Of a DNA stretch of 64,000 nt, positions 24,395 to 34,286 are shown piece by piece. The notes beneath the pieces are model-generated. The model did not search any database and was not told the origin of the DNA. It saw only the letters and a list, made by a program, of their open reading frames with translations. Source of the stretch: Dyella_B sp035486915 (GTDB lineage: Bacteria; Pseudomonadota; Gammaproteobacteria; Xanthomonadales; Rhodanobacteraceae); the NCBI RefSeq assembly GCF_035486915.1, contig NZ_DATHMR010000100.1, forward strand, positions 11,118 through 75,117, in the 5' to 3' direction. How positions within the stretch are numbered: the stretch's first letter is position 1; each line of letters starts with the position of its first letter. A program made the position numbers and the translations under genes.

Positions 24395-25573
24395 TCACTT
24401 CGCAGCGCGCGCCCTTAGTGCAGCCACAGCAGGCAATTCCCTGCCTTCCAGGAATTCCAGGAACGCGCCACCGCCCGTGGAAATGTAGGAGACACGATCG
24501 GCAATACCGTACTTGTCGACTGCAGCCAGCGTGTCGCCACCGCCTGCAATAGAGAACGCCTTCGAATCGGCAATTGCATGGGCGAGCACTTCCGTGCCTT
24601 TGCCGAAGGCATCGAATTCGAACACGCCGACCGGCCCATTCCACACGACGGTGCCGGCCTTTGCGATCAGCTCGGCATAACGCTTGGCCGTTTCCGGGCC
24701 GATGTCCAGAATCATCTCGCCATCTTTCACCTGATCGACTGCCTTGACCGTGGCTGGCGCGTGCGCGGAGAACTCCGGCGCGACAACCACATCGACCGGC
24801 ATCGGCACTTCCGCACCGCGACGCTTCGCATCGGCAAGCACTTTCTTGGCGGCCTGCAAAAGATCCGGTTCGTAAAGCGAATTGCCCACCGAGTGGCCGG
24901 CGGCCGCAATAAACGTGTTGGCGATACCGCCGCCCACGATCAGCTGATCGACCTTGCCGATCAGGTTTTCCAGCAGCATGAGCTTGGTGGAAACCTTCGA
25001 GCCTGCGACGATGGCCAGCAGCGGATGGGCAGGGTGCTCAAGCGCTTTGCCAAGGGCATCCAGTTCATTGCAAAGCAACGGGCCGGCGGCGGCAATCGGC
25101 GCGAACTTGATCACGCCATGCGTGGATGCCTGTGCACGGTGCGCGGTGCCGAAGGCATCCATCACAAACACATCGCACAGTGCAGCGTATTTCTTCGAGA
25201 GCGCTTCGTCGTCTTTGCCTTCGCCGACATTCATGCGGCAGTTTTCGAGCACGACGACTTCACCGTCCGCGACATCGACGCCGTTGAGATAGTCCGCGAT
25301 CAGGCGCACGGGCTGGCCGAGATGTTCGCTGAGCCAGGTGGCCACCGGCGCGAGCGAATCCTCTGCATCGAACTGGCCTTCCTTGGGGCGGCCCAGGTGC
25401 GACATCACCATCACCTTTGCGCCGGCATCGCGTGCGGCCTTGATGGTGGGCAATGAGGCATCCAGACGCTGGGTCGACGTAATGTGGCCGTTCTCGATCG
25501 GCACGTTCAAGTCTTCGCGGATCAGCACGCGCTTGCCGCGCAGGTCGAGGTCGCTCATGCGGGTGACGGTCAC
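24395..25573 (-). CDS. pgk: Phosphoglycerate kinase
   Basis: A 392-residue glycolytic kinase converting 1,3-bisphosphoglycerate and ADP to 3-phosphoglycerate and ATP. Signatures are 'GKRVLIREDLNVPIENG', 'MVMSHLGRPKEG', 'VFVMDAFGTAHRAQAST', 'LLAIVAGSKVSTKLMLLENL', 'VGGGIANTF', 'VVWNGPVGVFEFDAFGKGT' and 'FSIAGGGDTLAAVDKYG'. The start is set at GTG 25573 because AGGAG lies 7 bases before it; the ATG 15 bases inside has no such site, and the extra residues (MTVTR) resemble the N-terminus I recall for xanthomonad enzymes. Other glycolytic genes are not adjacent. Confidence 0.96.
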   Translation of the reverse strand: MTVTRMSDLDLRGKRVLIREDLNVPIENGHITSTQRLDASLPTIKAARDAGAKVMVMSHLGRPKEGQFDAEDSLAPVATWLSEHLGQPVRLIADYLNGVDVADGEVVVLENCRMNVGEGKDDEALSKKYAALCDVFVMDAFGTAHRAQASTHGVIKFAPIAAAGPLLCNELDALGKALEHPAHPLLAIVAGSKVSTKLMLLENLIGKVDQLIVGGGIANTFIAAAGHSVGNSLYEPDLLQAAKKVLADAKRRGAEVPMPVDVVVAPEFSAHAPATVKAVDQVKDGEMILDIGPETAKRYAELIAKAGTVVWNGPVGVFEFDAFGKGTEVLAHAIADSKAFSIAGGGDTLAAVDKYGIADRVSYISTGGGAFLEFLEGRELPAVAALRARAAK

Positions 25574-25703
25574 GTGATAACTCCTGGCATAGCTGAGGAA
25601 GTCGGCCGGAGGGCCGGAACCGCTTATTTTCCCGCTCGCACCGCGATGATGCAAACGGGCGGGGTTTACACTGTCTCCATCGACCTTCCATGGAGCGGTC
25701 CAA

Positions 25704-26372
25704 ATGGCGTCCGACCTCGTCCTTTACAGCTATTGGCGTTCGAGCGCGGCGTTCCGCGTGCGCATTGCGCTGAATCTAAAGGGATTACGTTACGAAACGC
25801 GGGCAGTGCATCTGGTACGCGAAGGAGGCGAGCAGCACAGTGCGGCGTACATGGCAATCAACCCGCAGGAGCTGGTACCGACGCTGGTGGATGGAAACGT
25901 TGTGCTGCCGCAGTCGATGGCGATCATCGAATACCTCGACGAAAAGCACCCGCAGCCGCCACTTCTTCCTGCCGATGCGGCGGGGCGAGCGCGTGTACGC
26001 GCACTATCGCAGGTAGTCGGTTGCGATATTCATCCCATCGGGAACCTGCGTGTGCTGCAGCAAATTGGCAGCCAGTTTGGCGCTGACGATGCGCAGAAAG
26101 CCGAATGGATGCGCCATTGGGTATCCACCGGATTGCACGCGCTAGAGACCATGCTTGCCAGCAGCAAGGACACCGGCCATTTCTGTCACGGCAATACGCC
26201 AACCATGGCCGATGCGTGTCTGGTGCCGCAGGTGTACAACGCGCGGCGCTGGAAAGTGCCGTTGGGGGATTACCCGACGATTCTGCGCATCGATGCGGTG
26301 TGTGCTGGGCTCGATGCGTTCCACGATGCTGCGCCGGAGCGGCAACCGGACGCACAGCCTGCTCACGCCTGA
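25704..26372 (+). CDS. maiA: Maleylacetoacetate isomerase (zeta-class GST family)
   Basis: A 222-residue glutathione-dependent isomerase of tyrosine and homogentisate breakdown (maleylacetoacetate to fumarylacetoacetate). The zeta-class signature SSAAFRVRIALNLKG (containing S-S-x-x-x-R-V-R-I) is at residues 13-27, and 'INPQELVPTLVDGNVVLPQSMAIIEYLDEKHP' is the thioredoxin-fold end. 'GCDIHPIGNLRVLQQI' and 'HGNTPTMADACLVPQVYNARR' belong to the helical domain. GGAG is placed 8 bases before the ATG. No fumarylacetoacetase or hmgA is next to it in this window. Confidence 0.9.
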   Translation: MASDLVLYSYWRSSAAFRVRIALNLKGLRYETRAVHLVREGGEQHSAAYMAINPQELVPTLVDGNVVLPQSMAIIEYLDEKHPQPPLLPADAAGRARVRALSQVVGCDIHPIGNLRVLQQIGSQFGADDAQKAEWMRHWVSTGLHALETMLASSKDTGHFCHGNTPTMADACLVPQVYNARRWKVPLGDYPTILRIDAVCAGLDAFHDAAPERQPDAQPAHA

Positions 26373-26387
26373 TTTGCACCGCCACTC

Positions 26388-26415
26388 CGTCATTCCGGCC
26401 TGCGCCGGAATGACG
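26388..26415. repeat. REP-like palindrome between convergent maiA and pilU
   Basis: CGTCATTCCGGC, CTGC, GCCGGAATGACG is a perfect 12-bp stem with a 4-base loop, 15 bases after the maiA stop. It is nearly identical in design to 24317-24344. Confidence 0.9.
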
Positions 26416-26440
26416 AGCAAGTAACGTTGAGGAGGGCTTA

Positions 26441-26468
26441 ACGTGACGCTTCGATTAAAGCGTCACGT
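26441..26468. terminator. 11-bp hairpin between maiA and pilU
   Basis: ACGTGACGCTT, CGATTA, AAGCGTCACGT is a perfect inverted repeat in the 124-base gap between two convergent genes, unrelated to the REP-like element 25 bases away. It lacks a T-run on either strand, so it is at best a weak or Rho-assisted terminator for pilU. Confidence 0.45.
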
Positions 26469-26496
26469 CAGGCGAGAACCATCAAATGCGGAAAGA

Positions 26497-27618
26497 TCAG
26501 AATCCCAATCCGTACGGATCGTTGCCCGCCAGCTCAGCGTTCTCGGTGTTGTTCCCACCACCTTCCGAAAGACGAATCTTGAGCGCCAAACCATCGCGCG
26601 AGTCGGCTTTGGACAGCGCCTCTTCCAGTTCGATCCGGCCGGACCTGTACAGCCGGTACAACGACTGATCGAACGTCTGCATGCCTTCCTGCAGACTGCG
26701 ATCCATGGCTTCTTTCACTTCATGGATCTGACCGCGGCGAATCATGTCGCGAATGAACGGCGTGTTGAGCAACACTTCCACCGCCGGCAGGCGGCGACCG
26801 TCCTTGCCGGTGACAAGACGCTGGCTGATCACCGCGCGCAGGTTCAGTGCGAGGTTCATCAGCACGTTCTTGTGCGCCGATTCGGGGAAAAAGTTGAGAA
26901 TGCGTTCCAGCGTCTGGTCAGCGTTATTCGAGTGCAACGTTGCCAGACACAAGTGACCGGTTTCGGAGAATGCAATCGCCGCTTCCATCGTGTCGGTGTC
27001 GCGAATTTCGCCGATCATGATGACGTCCGGCGCTTCACGCATCGCGTTGCGCAGGGCTTCGTGATACGTGTGCGTGTCCAGACCCACTTCGCGCTGATTG
27101 ACGATCGATTTCTTGTGGCGGTGCAGGTATTCGATCGGATCTTCAATGGTCAGAATGTGGCCCGGCGTATTCGTGTTGCGGTGATCGAGCATCGCCGCAA
27201 GCGTGGTCGACTTACCCGAACCTGTCGCGCCGACCACCAGAATCAGGCCGCGCGGTTCCATGATCAGATCGCGGAAAATCGTCGGCAGCTGCAGCTGTTC
27301 GACGCTGGGAATCTCGCTCTTGATCGCGCGGATTACCATGCCCACTTCGCCGCGCTGCTTGAAAACGTTGATACGGAAACGGCCGGCTTCTTTCACCGCC
27401 AGCGCCATGTTCAATTCCAGGTCGCGCTCGAACTGCGGTACCTGGCCCTCATCCATGAGCGAATAGGCGATCTTTTTCACCATACCGCTGGGTAGCCCGG
27501 TGTTGCCGAGCGGGTACAACTTGCCCTCGACCTTGATGTTCACCGGGGCGCCTGTCGTCAGAAACATGTCCGACGCGCCCTTATCCACCATCAATTTGAG
27601 GAAGTAACCGATATCCAC
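26497..27618 (-). CDS. pilU: Type IV pilus retraction ATPase PilU
   Basis: A 373-residue hexameric ATPase of the PilT/PilU family that helps retract type IV pili at the inner membrane base. Walker A is GATGSGKSTT near residue 130; 'ILTIEDPIEYLHRHKKSIVNQREVG' is the Asp box; 'DVIMIGEIRDTDTMEAAIAFSETGHLCLATLHSNN' holds Walker B and the His box. The N-terminal 'LKLMVDKGASDMFLTTGAPV' and the long polar tail (GGGNNTENAELAGND) favour PilU over PilT. pilT, normally just upstream, is not here; a divergent lipoprotein gene is. Confidence 0.92.
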   Translation of the reverse strand: MDIGYFLKLMVDKGASDMFLTTGAPVNIKVEGKLYPLGNTGLPSGMVKKIAYSLMDEGQVPQFERDLELNMALAVKEAGRFRINVFKQRGEVGMVIRAIKSEIPSVEQLQLPTIFRDLIMEPRGLILVVGATGSGKSTTLAAMLDHRNTNTPGHILTIEDPIEYLHRHKKSIVNQREVGLDTHTYHEALRNAMREAPDVIMIGEIRDTDTMEAAIAFSETGHLCLATLHSNNADQTLERILNFFPESAHKNVLMNLALNLRAVISQRLVTGKDGRRLPAVEVLLNTPFIRDMIRRGQIHEVKEAMDRSLQEGMQTFDQSLYRLYRSGRIELEEALSKADSRDGLALKIRLSEGGGNNTENAELAGNDPYGLGF

Positions 27619-27702
27619 CGTAAAGACCCCAAGTTTTTACACATTGCATTCAAGGATTGTGCCCGCTCACAATACGCTGTGATCCTCGGAGAGGAATGAG
27701 TG

Positions 27703-28434
27703 ATGGTCCACACATTTTCCCCGTTACAGAAGCGCGACACGCGTTTCGCAGCGGTGATACCAGTTCTAACGCTGACTTTAGCCCTAATTTTAAGCGGTTG
27801 CGCGAGCGTTCCTCCGCCCGATAGTGCTATGACACAGGCACAATCGCAGATTCAGGCTGCGCGCGATGCAGGTGCTCAAGACTACGATCCGGTGGATTTC
27901 GGGTTTGCGCAGGATAAGTTCCAGCAAGCCCAAGTAGCGATGTCCAACGGTAAATATGCCCAGGCCGCAGATCTTGCCGATGAGTCGCGCGCCGATGCCA
28001 CATTGGCTCGCACCAAGGCGTTGCTAGGCCAGGCGCGTGGTCAAATTCAGTCAAAAACGGACGCAAACCGTCAGTTGCGTGCGCAGAATGATGAGGCGCA
28101 GTCCGAGAACGATCAGCATTACCAACAGCAGAAGGCTCAGTTAGCTGCCCAGATGGCCGCCATGCAGCAGGCTGACAATGGGCAGGACAACGGTCAGGAC
28201 AATGGCAACGGCCAGGACAGCGGCGGTAATCCGGCCTCGTCCTCGACCACCCCGGCACCGGCGACCAGCAGCGCCCCGCTTCCACAGCAGGCCCCGATGC
28301 AGCAGGACATGCCGGCACCCTCCTCATCGGTGCTCAACGGCGCGCCTGCACAACCGCAGCAGCAACCACAACCCGGGCAGGGCTTCCAGCCCACGCCTGA
28401 TTCTGGCCAGCAAAATCAGGGAGGCCAGCCATGA
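27703..28434 (+). CDS. DUF4398 lipoprotein
   Basis: A 243-residue outer-envelope lipoprotein. The signal peptide ends in a lipobox LSGC (Cys about residue 32). Residues about 40-130 form the DUF4398 helical domain (AQSQIQAARDAGAQDYDPVDFGFAQDKFQQAQVAMSNG pattern, as often found before OmpA domains). The C-terminal 100 residues are low-complexity Gln/Asn/Pro/Ser, with a small DNGQDNGQDNGNGQ repeat, and no OmpA domain. GGAGAGGA precedes the ATG at 27703. The stop overlaps the next start by 4 bases. It probably has a cell-wall or envelope role. Confidence 0.8.
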   Translation: MVHTFSPLQKRDTRFAAVIPVLTLTLALILSGCASVPPPDSAMTQAQSQIQAARDAGAQDYDPVDFGFAQDKFQQAQVAMSNGKYAQAADLADESRADATLARTKALLGQARGQIQSKTDANRQLRAQNDEAQSENDQHYQQQKAQLAAQMAAMQQADNGQDNGQDNGNGQDSGGNPASSSTTPAPATSSAPLPQQAPMQQDMPAPSSSVLNGAPAQPQQQPQPGQGFQPTPDSGQQNQGGQP

Positions 28435-29063
28435 ATAAGCGCATCACTTCGATCATCGCCGTGATGGTGCTGGGCCTTCTCGCCAGCACCGTCGCCCAGG
28501 CGCGCAAGGACGATCTGGATGTCGCCCGCTTGAACGACAGCCTCAACCAGCTGGGGTCCGATCCGTCGCTGGGTAGTTATGCGCAGGCCGATCAGGCGCT
28601 GGCTCGCGAAGCCGTCAATCAGCTGTCGCAGGCCAGTTCGCACGACCGTCCGCATGCGTTGTATATCGCGGAGCGTCGTGTGGATCAGGCCAAGGCCGAG
28701 GCGCAGCTGCAGTTGTCGCAGCGGCAGCTCAATCAGCTCGATCAGGAAAACGCGCAACTACAGCTCGATCGCAGCCGCATCGACGCCAATACCGCGCAAC
28801 AGCAGCTGGATATCCAGCGCATGCAGTTCCAGATGGCGCAGATGGAAACCGCGCGTCTGCAGGCGCAAGGTCAGGCCGCTGCCGATCAGGCTGCTCAAGC
28901 CCGCGCCGAAGCCGATCAGGCACGCAAGCTCGCGGCCGCGCAGAGCAAGGTGGCCCAGGCGGCCCGTCGCCAGGCCGATCTGGCCGCCAAGGCTGCCAAG
29001 GCGCTGCGTTCGCAGATGCAGGACAACAGCCAGCCGTCCGGCGGTTCCAACAGCGGTAACTGA
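28431..29063 (+). CDS. DUF4398-like periplasmic coiled-coil protein
   Basis: A 210-residue protein with a signal peptide (cleavage near residue 24, VAQA-RK). The mature part has a DUF4398-like start (LNDSLNQLGSDPSLGSYAQADQALAREAVNQL), followed by a long Gln/Ala-rich coiled coil (about 85-190), and ends in a Ser/Gly-rich tail. Homologues I know of often continue into an OmpA peptidoglycan-binding domain, which is absent here. It is translationally coupled to the lipoprotein upstream, so the two likely form a periplasmic complex. Function unknown. Confidence 0.75.
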   Translation: MNKRITSIIAVMVLGLLASTVAQARKDDLDVARLNDSLNQLGSDPSLGSYAQADQALAREAVNQLSQASSHDRPHALYIAERRVDQAKAEAQLQLSQRQLNQLDQENAQLQLDRSRIDANTAQQQLDIQRMQFQMAQMETARLQAQGQAAADQAAQARAEADQARKLAAAQSKVAQAARRQADLAAKAAKALRSQMQDNSQPSGGSNSGN

Positions 29064-29069
29064 GTCGTT

Positions 29070-29096
29070 CCGGCGCGGTCGTTCTGCGCCGGTTTT
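29070..29096 (+). terminator. Rho-independent terminator after DUF4398 pair
   Basis: A 7-bp stem CCGGCGC/GCGCCGG with a 9-base loop and TTTT tail lies 7 bases after the stop. A second GC-rich hairpin (GGGGCG/CGCCCC, 29140-29155) lies further down without a clean T-run. Confidence 0.75.
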
Positions 29097-29357
29097 ACGG
29101 GTTTTTGATTAAAAATCCAGGGCTCATGCGGCCTCCCGAGGGGCGCTTGCGCCCCCTTTCGGCCGGGAGTAGGGTCGAAGTTACCGCGGACATTGAGCCT
29201 CCGCGGTTTACCGACCCGAAATCATGCGCAAACCCACCATTTTCCCCTCACCCGTGTCCTTTCTGAAGGATGTGGGGTGTGGTCATGCGCGTGTTTCGAT
29301 TTTGTTCCCGGCTGTAGCAATTGCTTGCCCGCAGTCTTATCGCGAGGAGGTTGGATC

Positions 29358-29585
29358 ATGTTTGAAAACCAGCAGCGTGACGATGTCGAAGCCTTGATGA
29401 AAGCCGACGCGGAGTTTCGTCGGCTATACCAGTACCACAGGGAACTCGACAGCAAGGTGCACGATGCCGAAATCGGCGTTCTACCCATAGACGATTTCAC
29501 CCTTAGCGGCATGAAGAAAGAAAAGCTGTATGCCAAGGAACGACTGCAACGCATGTGGGACAGCCGCCAGCACCCCGTCAACTGA
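29358..29585 (+). CDS. YdcH family (DUF465) small protein
   Basis: A 75-residue helical hairpin protein of the DUF465 family: 'DAEFRRLYQYHRELDSKVHDAE' then 'LSGMKKEKLYAKERLQRMW', the family pattern of two helices with K-K-E-K-L. A GAGGAGG lies 8 bases before ATG 29358; the upstream in-frame extension is not conserved. Function unknown, cytosolic. A gap of about 260 bases separates it from the terminator upstream, holding only GC-rich hairpins. Confidence 0.85.
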   Translation: MFENQQRDDVEALMKADAEFRRLYQYHRELDSKVHDAEIGVLPIDDFTLSGMKKEKLYAKERLQRMWDSRQHPVN

Positions 29586-29685
29586 CCCAGCGTTTTCACA
29601 TGACACGCGGCCTCGGAGCCTTCCCATCGGGAAGTGCTGCCGGGGCCGACTCATATCGGAATCCTCGTTTTCAAAAGGAATGGAC

Positions 29686-30327
29686 ATGCCATTGATGACT
29701 CTGCGCTGTGCCACCGTTGCAGTTCTTCTCATCGCGTCTGTTCCCGCCGTTTTTGCACAACATCTCAGCCCCAACCAGGCGATTCCTTCGGCGGGCAGCA
29801 TTGTGCAGACGAGAAACACGGCCTTGTTCAAGGACGTCCGTGCAGGTTCCCTGGACATCGTGCTGGAGAAAACCAGTTTGTTCGATGTGCAGCGCGCTTT
29901 CGGCGGCATGCTTCAGCACCAAGGCGATGCAGGCGAAGCAACGGAGTGGCTTTGCTACGCCGGCCCGAATGGGCGCGGAGAACCGACACTGTTCTGGTTT
30001 TCATCGGGCGAAATGGGCGGGGCGGAAGAGAGCATTCTCAGCGTTGCGCAACAACCCAATCCGGGTGGAAAGTTGCCGGACGGCTGCGCAAACGCGCCAC
30101 GTGAATTGACCCAAATCGACTTCGGTGTTCCCGATGTTGGCGCAACAGTGGGCGATGTGACATCGCATGTCGGCGCGGCAAAACCCGATGCCGGCGGACA
30201 CTTCCACTACGCAGCATCGTATCCATCGAGCCAATCGAAGGATTTCACTGTAACGCAAACACTCGTGTACACCACGAAGAAAAATGTCATAACAGGTGTA
30301 GCCATCACACAGGTCACCAGCGATTAG
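29686..30327 (+). CDS. Secreted hypothetical protein
   Basis: A 213-residue protein with a clear signal peptide (MPLMTLRCATVAVLLIASVPAVFAQ, cleaved after about residue 24). The mature part has two Cys (LCYAG, DGCANAP), which could form a disulfide, and ends with an alternating-hydrophobic C-terminus (KDFTVTQTLVYTTKKNVITGVAI). I do not recognise a family. ATG 29686 is chosen because AAGGA is 6-7 bases before it; the ATG two codons upstream directly abuts that site. The next gene follows after 8 bases and is also secreted. Confidence 0.65.
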   Translation: MPLMTLRCATVAVLLIASVPAVFAQHLSPNQAIPSAGSIVQTRNTALFKDVRAGSLDIVLEKTSLFDVQRAFGGMLQHQGDAGEATEWLCYAGPNGRGEPTLFWFSSGEMGGAEESILSVAQQPNPGGKLPDGCANAPRELTQIDFGVPDVGATVGDVTSHVGAAKPDAGGHFHYAASYPSSQSKDFTVTQTLVYTTKKNVITGVAITQVTSD

Positions 30328-30335
30328 GGGGCGCC

Positions 30336-30824
30336 ATGTCGGCGATCGGAACACGGAATGGCAGTGATGTCACATCGACAAAATGCGTGTGCTTTTTCTC
30401 TATTTTTTTTCCAATGCTGTTGACGGGCGCGATGAGCAGCGCATTCGCTCAAACCTATCAATACGGCGACTACCCGGTTACGCCGATCCGTTTTCCGGCA
30501 GGCAAAACCACGACCACGATCAACGACAGCGTCGAACGCGGCGCCAGTGCGACGTACACGTTCGTCGCCAAGGAGGGTCAGCACGCTGACATCCAACTGA
30601 CAACCGAAGAAGACAACGCGTCGTTCATCTTCTACATGCCGGGCGCGACCGTTTCCAAGGACGAGGCGGGTTATGACGTTAGCGGCCCCACCTTGCCCAA
30701 TGCGGGGCGGCATGGCCGCGCCACGCACTGGACGGGCCGACTACCTGTGAGCGGCAAATACACGCTGACCATTCAGCCCAGCCGTGGTGGCGCGACGTAT
30801 CGCCTCTCGGTCACCATCCGGTAG
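30336..30824 (+). CDS. Secreted hypothetical protein, beta-sandwich-like
   Basis: A 162-residue protein with a long N-terminal signal (about 39 residues, ending SSAFA-QT). The mature part (SVERGASATYTFVAKEGQHADIQLTTEEDNASFIFYMPGA, then LPVSGKYTLTIQPSRGGATYRLSVTI) resembles the bacterial pre-peptidase C-terminal type beta sandwich, which binds or stabilises extracellular proteins; this is a fold guess from pattern. AGGGGG precedes the ATG. It probably forms an operon with the secreted gene 8 bases upstream. Confidence 0.65.
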   Translation: MSAIGTRNGSDVTSTKCVCFFSIFFPMLLTGAMSSAFAQTYQYGDYPVTPIRFPAGKTTTTINDSVERGASATYTFVAKEGQHADIQLTTEEDNASFIFYMPGATVSKDEAGYDVSGPTLPNAGRHGRATHWTGRLPVSGKYTLTIQPSRGGATYRLSVTIR

Positions 30825-30925
30825 TTGCGCATCGCTAACGCCGGGCCGACGCGCGGCTCGGTTATCATTCGGGGCCGGCACGAGACGAATCGTGCGTTCC
30901 ACTATTGCCAGGTAATGGAGTTTTC

Positions 30926-32296
<1,371 letters not shown>

Positions 32297-32332
32297 TCGT
32301 TGCGAACCGTCCTCTGATGAGGGAGCGGTCGC

Positions 32333-32497
32333 ATGAAAGACGTATTGAACCGACGCAGCGAAAGCCTGTCGAAACGGGAGGCCGGCACAGTCGCCGGCTA
32401 CACTGAGGTCACCACCTCGTATTGCCTGTTCAAGGAATCGCGCTTATGTGTGGAATCGTCGCTGCTGCTGCTCAACGTGACGTCGCCCCGCTGCTGA
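32333..32497 (+). other. Possible 54-codon upstream ORF overlapping glmS start
   Basis: ATG 32333 has GAGGGAG 7 bases upstream, a better ribosome binding site than that of glmS itself, and runs 54 codons to a TGA at 32495-32497, ending 50 bases inside glmS in another frame. The ribosome binding site lies in a small hairpin (ACCG..CCTC TGAT GAGG..CGGT, 32306-32330). It could be a leader peptide that tunes glmS translation or chance. No homologue is recognised. Confidence 0.25.
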
Positions 32498-34275
32498 TCG
32501 TGGGCCTCAAGGCACTGGAATACCGGGGTTACGATTCGGCGGGATTGGCCGTACTGTCCGGCGGTGAAGTCCATCGCGTACGCGCGAAGGGCAAGGTGCG
32601 CGAGATGGAAGCGCTGTACCACGCCAATCCCTTTCCCGGCGGCACCGGCATCGCACACACACGCTGGGCAACGCACGGTGTGCCGAACGAAGCCAATGCG
32701 CATCCACACGTCGCAGGGCGTGTCGCACTCGTGCACAACGGCATCATAGAAAATTATGTGCCGCTGCGCGCTGAGTTGCAGAACAGCGGTCACGTTTTCA
32801 CCTCGGAAACCGACACGGAAGTCATCGCCGCACTGGTTGACCACAACCTCTCCAAGGGCATGAATCTTCGCGACGCGGTGTTGGCGGCGGTACGCGGTCT
32901 GGAAGGTGCTTACGCGATAGCGGTGATCAGTCGCGATGAACCGGGTCGAGTCGTCGGCGCACGACGCGGCGCACCGCTATTGGTGGGTATTGGTATTGGT
33001 GAAAACTTCCTCGGGTCCGATGCGCAGGCGTTGATCCAGGTCACCAACAAGATCATCTATCTTGACGAAGACGATGTCGTGGAGATCACGCGCGACAGCT
33101 TGCAGATCTATACGCTTGACGGAAAGCCGGTCGAGCGCACCATGCACGAGAGCGAACTTTCTGCCGACGCGGTCGAGCGCGGGGAATACCGCCATTACAT
33201 GCAGAAAGAAATCTTCGAGCAGCCGCGCGCCGTAGCGAATACGCTGGAAGCACGCATCGGGCCGCACGGCATTTTGCCGAATATCTTCGGTGCCGGCGGC
33301 GAAGAACTGTTGGCGAAAGTCAAAGGTATTCACATCATCGCGTGTGGCACGAGCTATCACGCCGGCTTAGTCGCCAAGTACTGGATGGAAGAGTACGCAC
33401 GTTTGCCCGTCAGTGTTGAGGTCGCAAGCGAATACCGCTATCGCGAAGCCGTTGTGCCGGAGGGCACGCTCTTTATCGCCATTTCGCAATCGGGCGAAAC
33501 GGCCGATACGCTCGCGGCGATGCGCGAATCGCGTCGACGCGGTTACGTCGGCACGCTCGCCATCTGCAACGTACCCGAATCGTCCGTAGTGCGCGAAGCC
33601 GATGTGAAGCTGATGACGCGAGCCGGTCCGGAAATTGGCGTTGCGTCGACCAAAGCCTTCACCACGCAGCTAACGGCGCTGGCGCTCCTGACGCTCCACC
33701 TCGCCAAGCAGCAAGGTCTGGACAGCAAGCGTTACACCGATCTGTGCGCCCAACTGCAGCATTTACCGCGCGCGATCGAAGATGCGCTGAAGCTCGAGCC
33801 TGAAATCGTGGAATTGGCGGGTCGCTTCATTCTCCGCCATCACGCCTTGTTCCTCGGCCGCGGCGCGCACTATCCGGTGGCTTTGGAAGGCTCGCTCAAG
33901 CTCAAGGAAATTTCATATATCCACGCCGAGGCGTACCCGGCCGGTGAGCTCAAGCATGGTCCGCTGGCATTGGTGGATGAAGACATGCCAGTCGTCGCAG
34001 TAGCGCCGAACGGTCCGCTGTTAGACAAGCTCAAGTCCAACCTGCAGGAAGTCCGTGCGCGCGGCGGCGAACTCATCGTTTTCGCCGATGCCGCAGCACC
34101 TATCGATGGCAATGCCACGCGCGGCAGTGTTCTGCGCATCGATGCAGGCGGCGAGTTCATCGCGCCTGCCGTGTTTACTGTGCCTTTGCAGCTACTCGCC
34201 TATCACGTTGCCGTATTGCGCGGCACAGATGTCGATCAGCCGCGCAACCTGGCGAAATCGGTGACGGTGGAGTAA
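32446..34275 (+). CDS. glmS: Glutamine-fructose-6-phosphate aminotransferase
   Basis: A 609-residue enzyme making glucosamine-6-phosphate, the first step to UDP-GlcNAc for peptidoglycan and LPS. The start must be ATG 32446 because the catalytic Cys2 of the glutaminase domain follows directly (MCGIV). Other features are 'GLKALEYRGYDSAG', 'HTRWATHG', 'NGIIENY' (glutaminase), then two SIS domains ('ISQSGETADTLAAMRES', 'EGSLKLKEISYIHAEAYPAGELKHGP') and the typical end 'DVDQPRNLAKSVTVE'. AAGGA lies 9 bases upstream. The gene ends 11 bases from the convergent MFS gene. Confidence 0.97.
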   Translation: MCGIVAAAAQRDVAPLLIVGLKALEYRGYDSAGLAVLSGGEVHRVRAKGKVREMEALYHANPFPGGTGIAHTRWATHGVPNEANAHPHVAGRVALVHNGIIENYVPLRAELQNSGHVFTSETDTEVIAALVDHNLSKGMNLRDAVLAAVRGLEGAYAIAVISRDEPGRVVGARRGAPLLVGIGIGENFLGSDAQALIQVTNKIIYLDEDDVVEITRDSLQIYTLDGKPVERTMHESELSADAVERGEYRHYMQKEIFEQPRAVANTLEARIGPHGILPNIFGAGGEELLAKVKGIHIIACGTSYHAGLVAKYWMEEYARLPVSVEVASEYRYREAVVPEGTLFIAISQSGETADTLAAMRESRRRGYVGTLAICNVPESSVVREADVKLMTRAGPEIGVASTKAFTTQLTALALLTLHLAKQQGLDSKRYTDLCAQLQHLPRAIEDALKLEPEIVELAGRFILRHHALFLGRGAHYPVALEGSLKLKEISYIHAEAYPAGELKHGPLALVDEDMPVVAVAPNGPLLDKLKSNLQEVRARGGELIVFADAAAPIDGNATRGSVLRIDAGGEFIAPAVFTVPLQLLAYHVAVLRGTDVDQPRNLAKSVTVE

Positions 34276-34286
34276 TTCGCGCGAGC

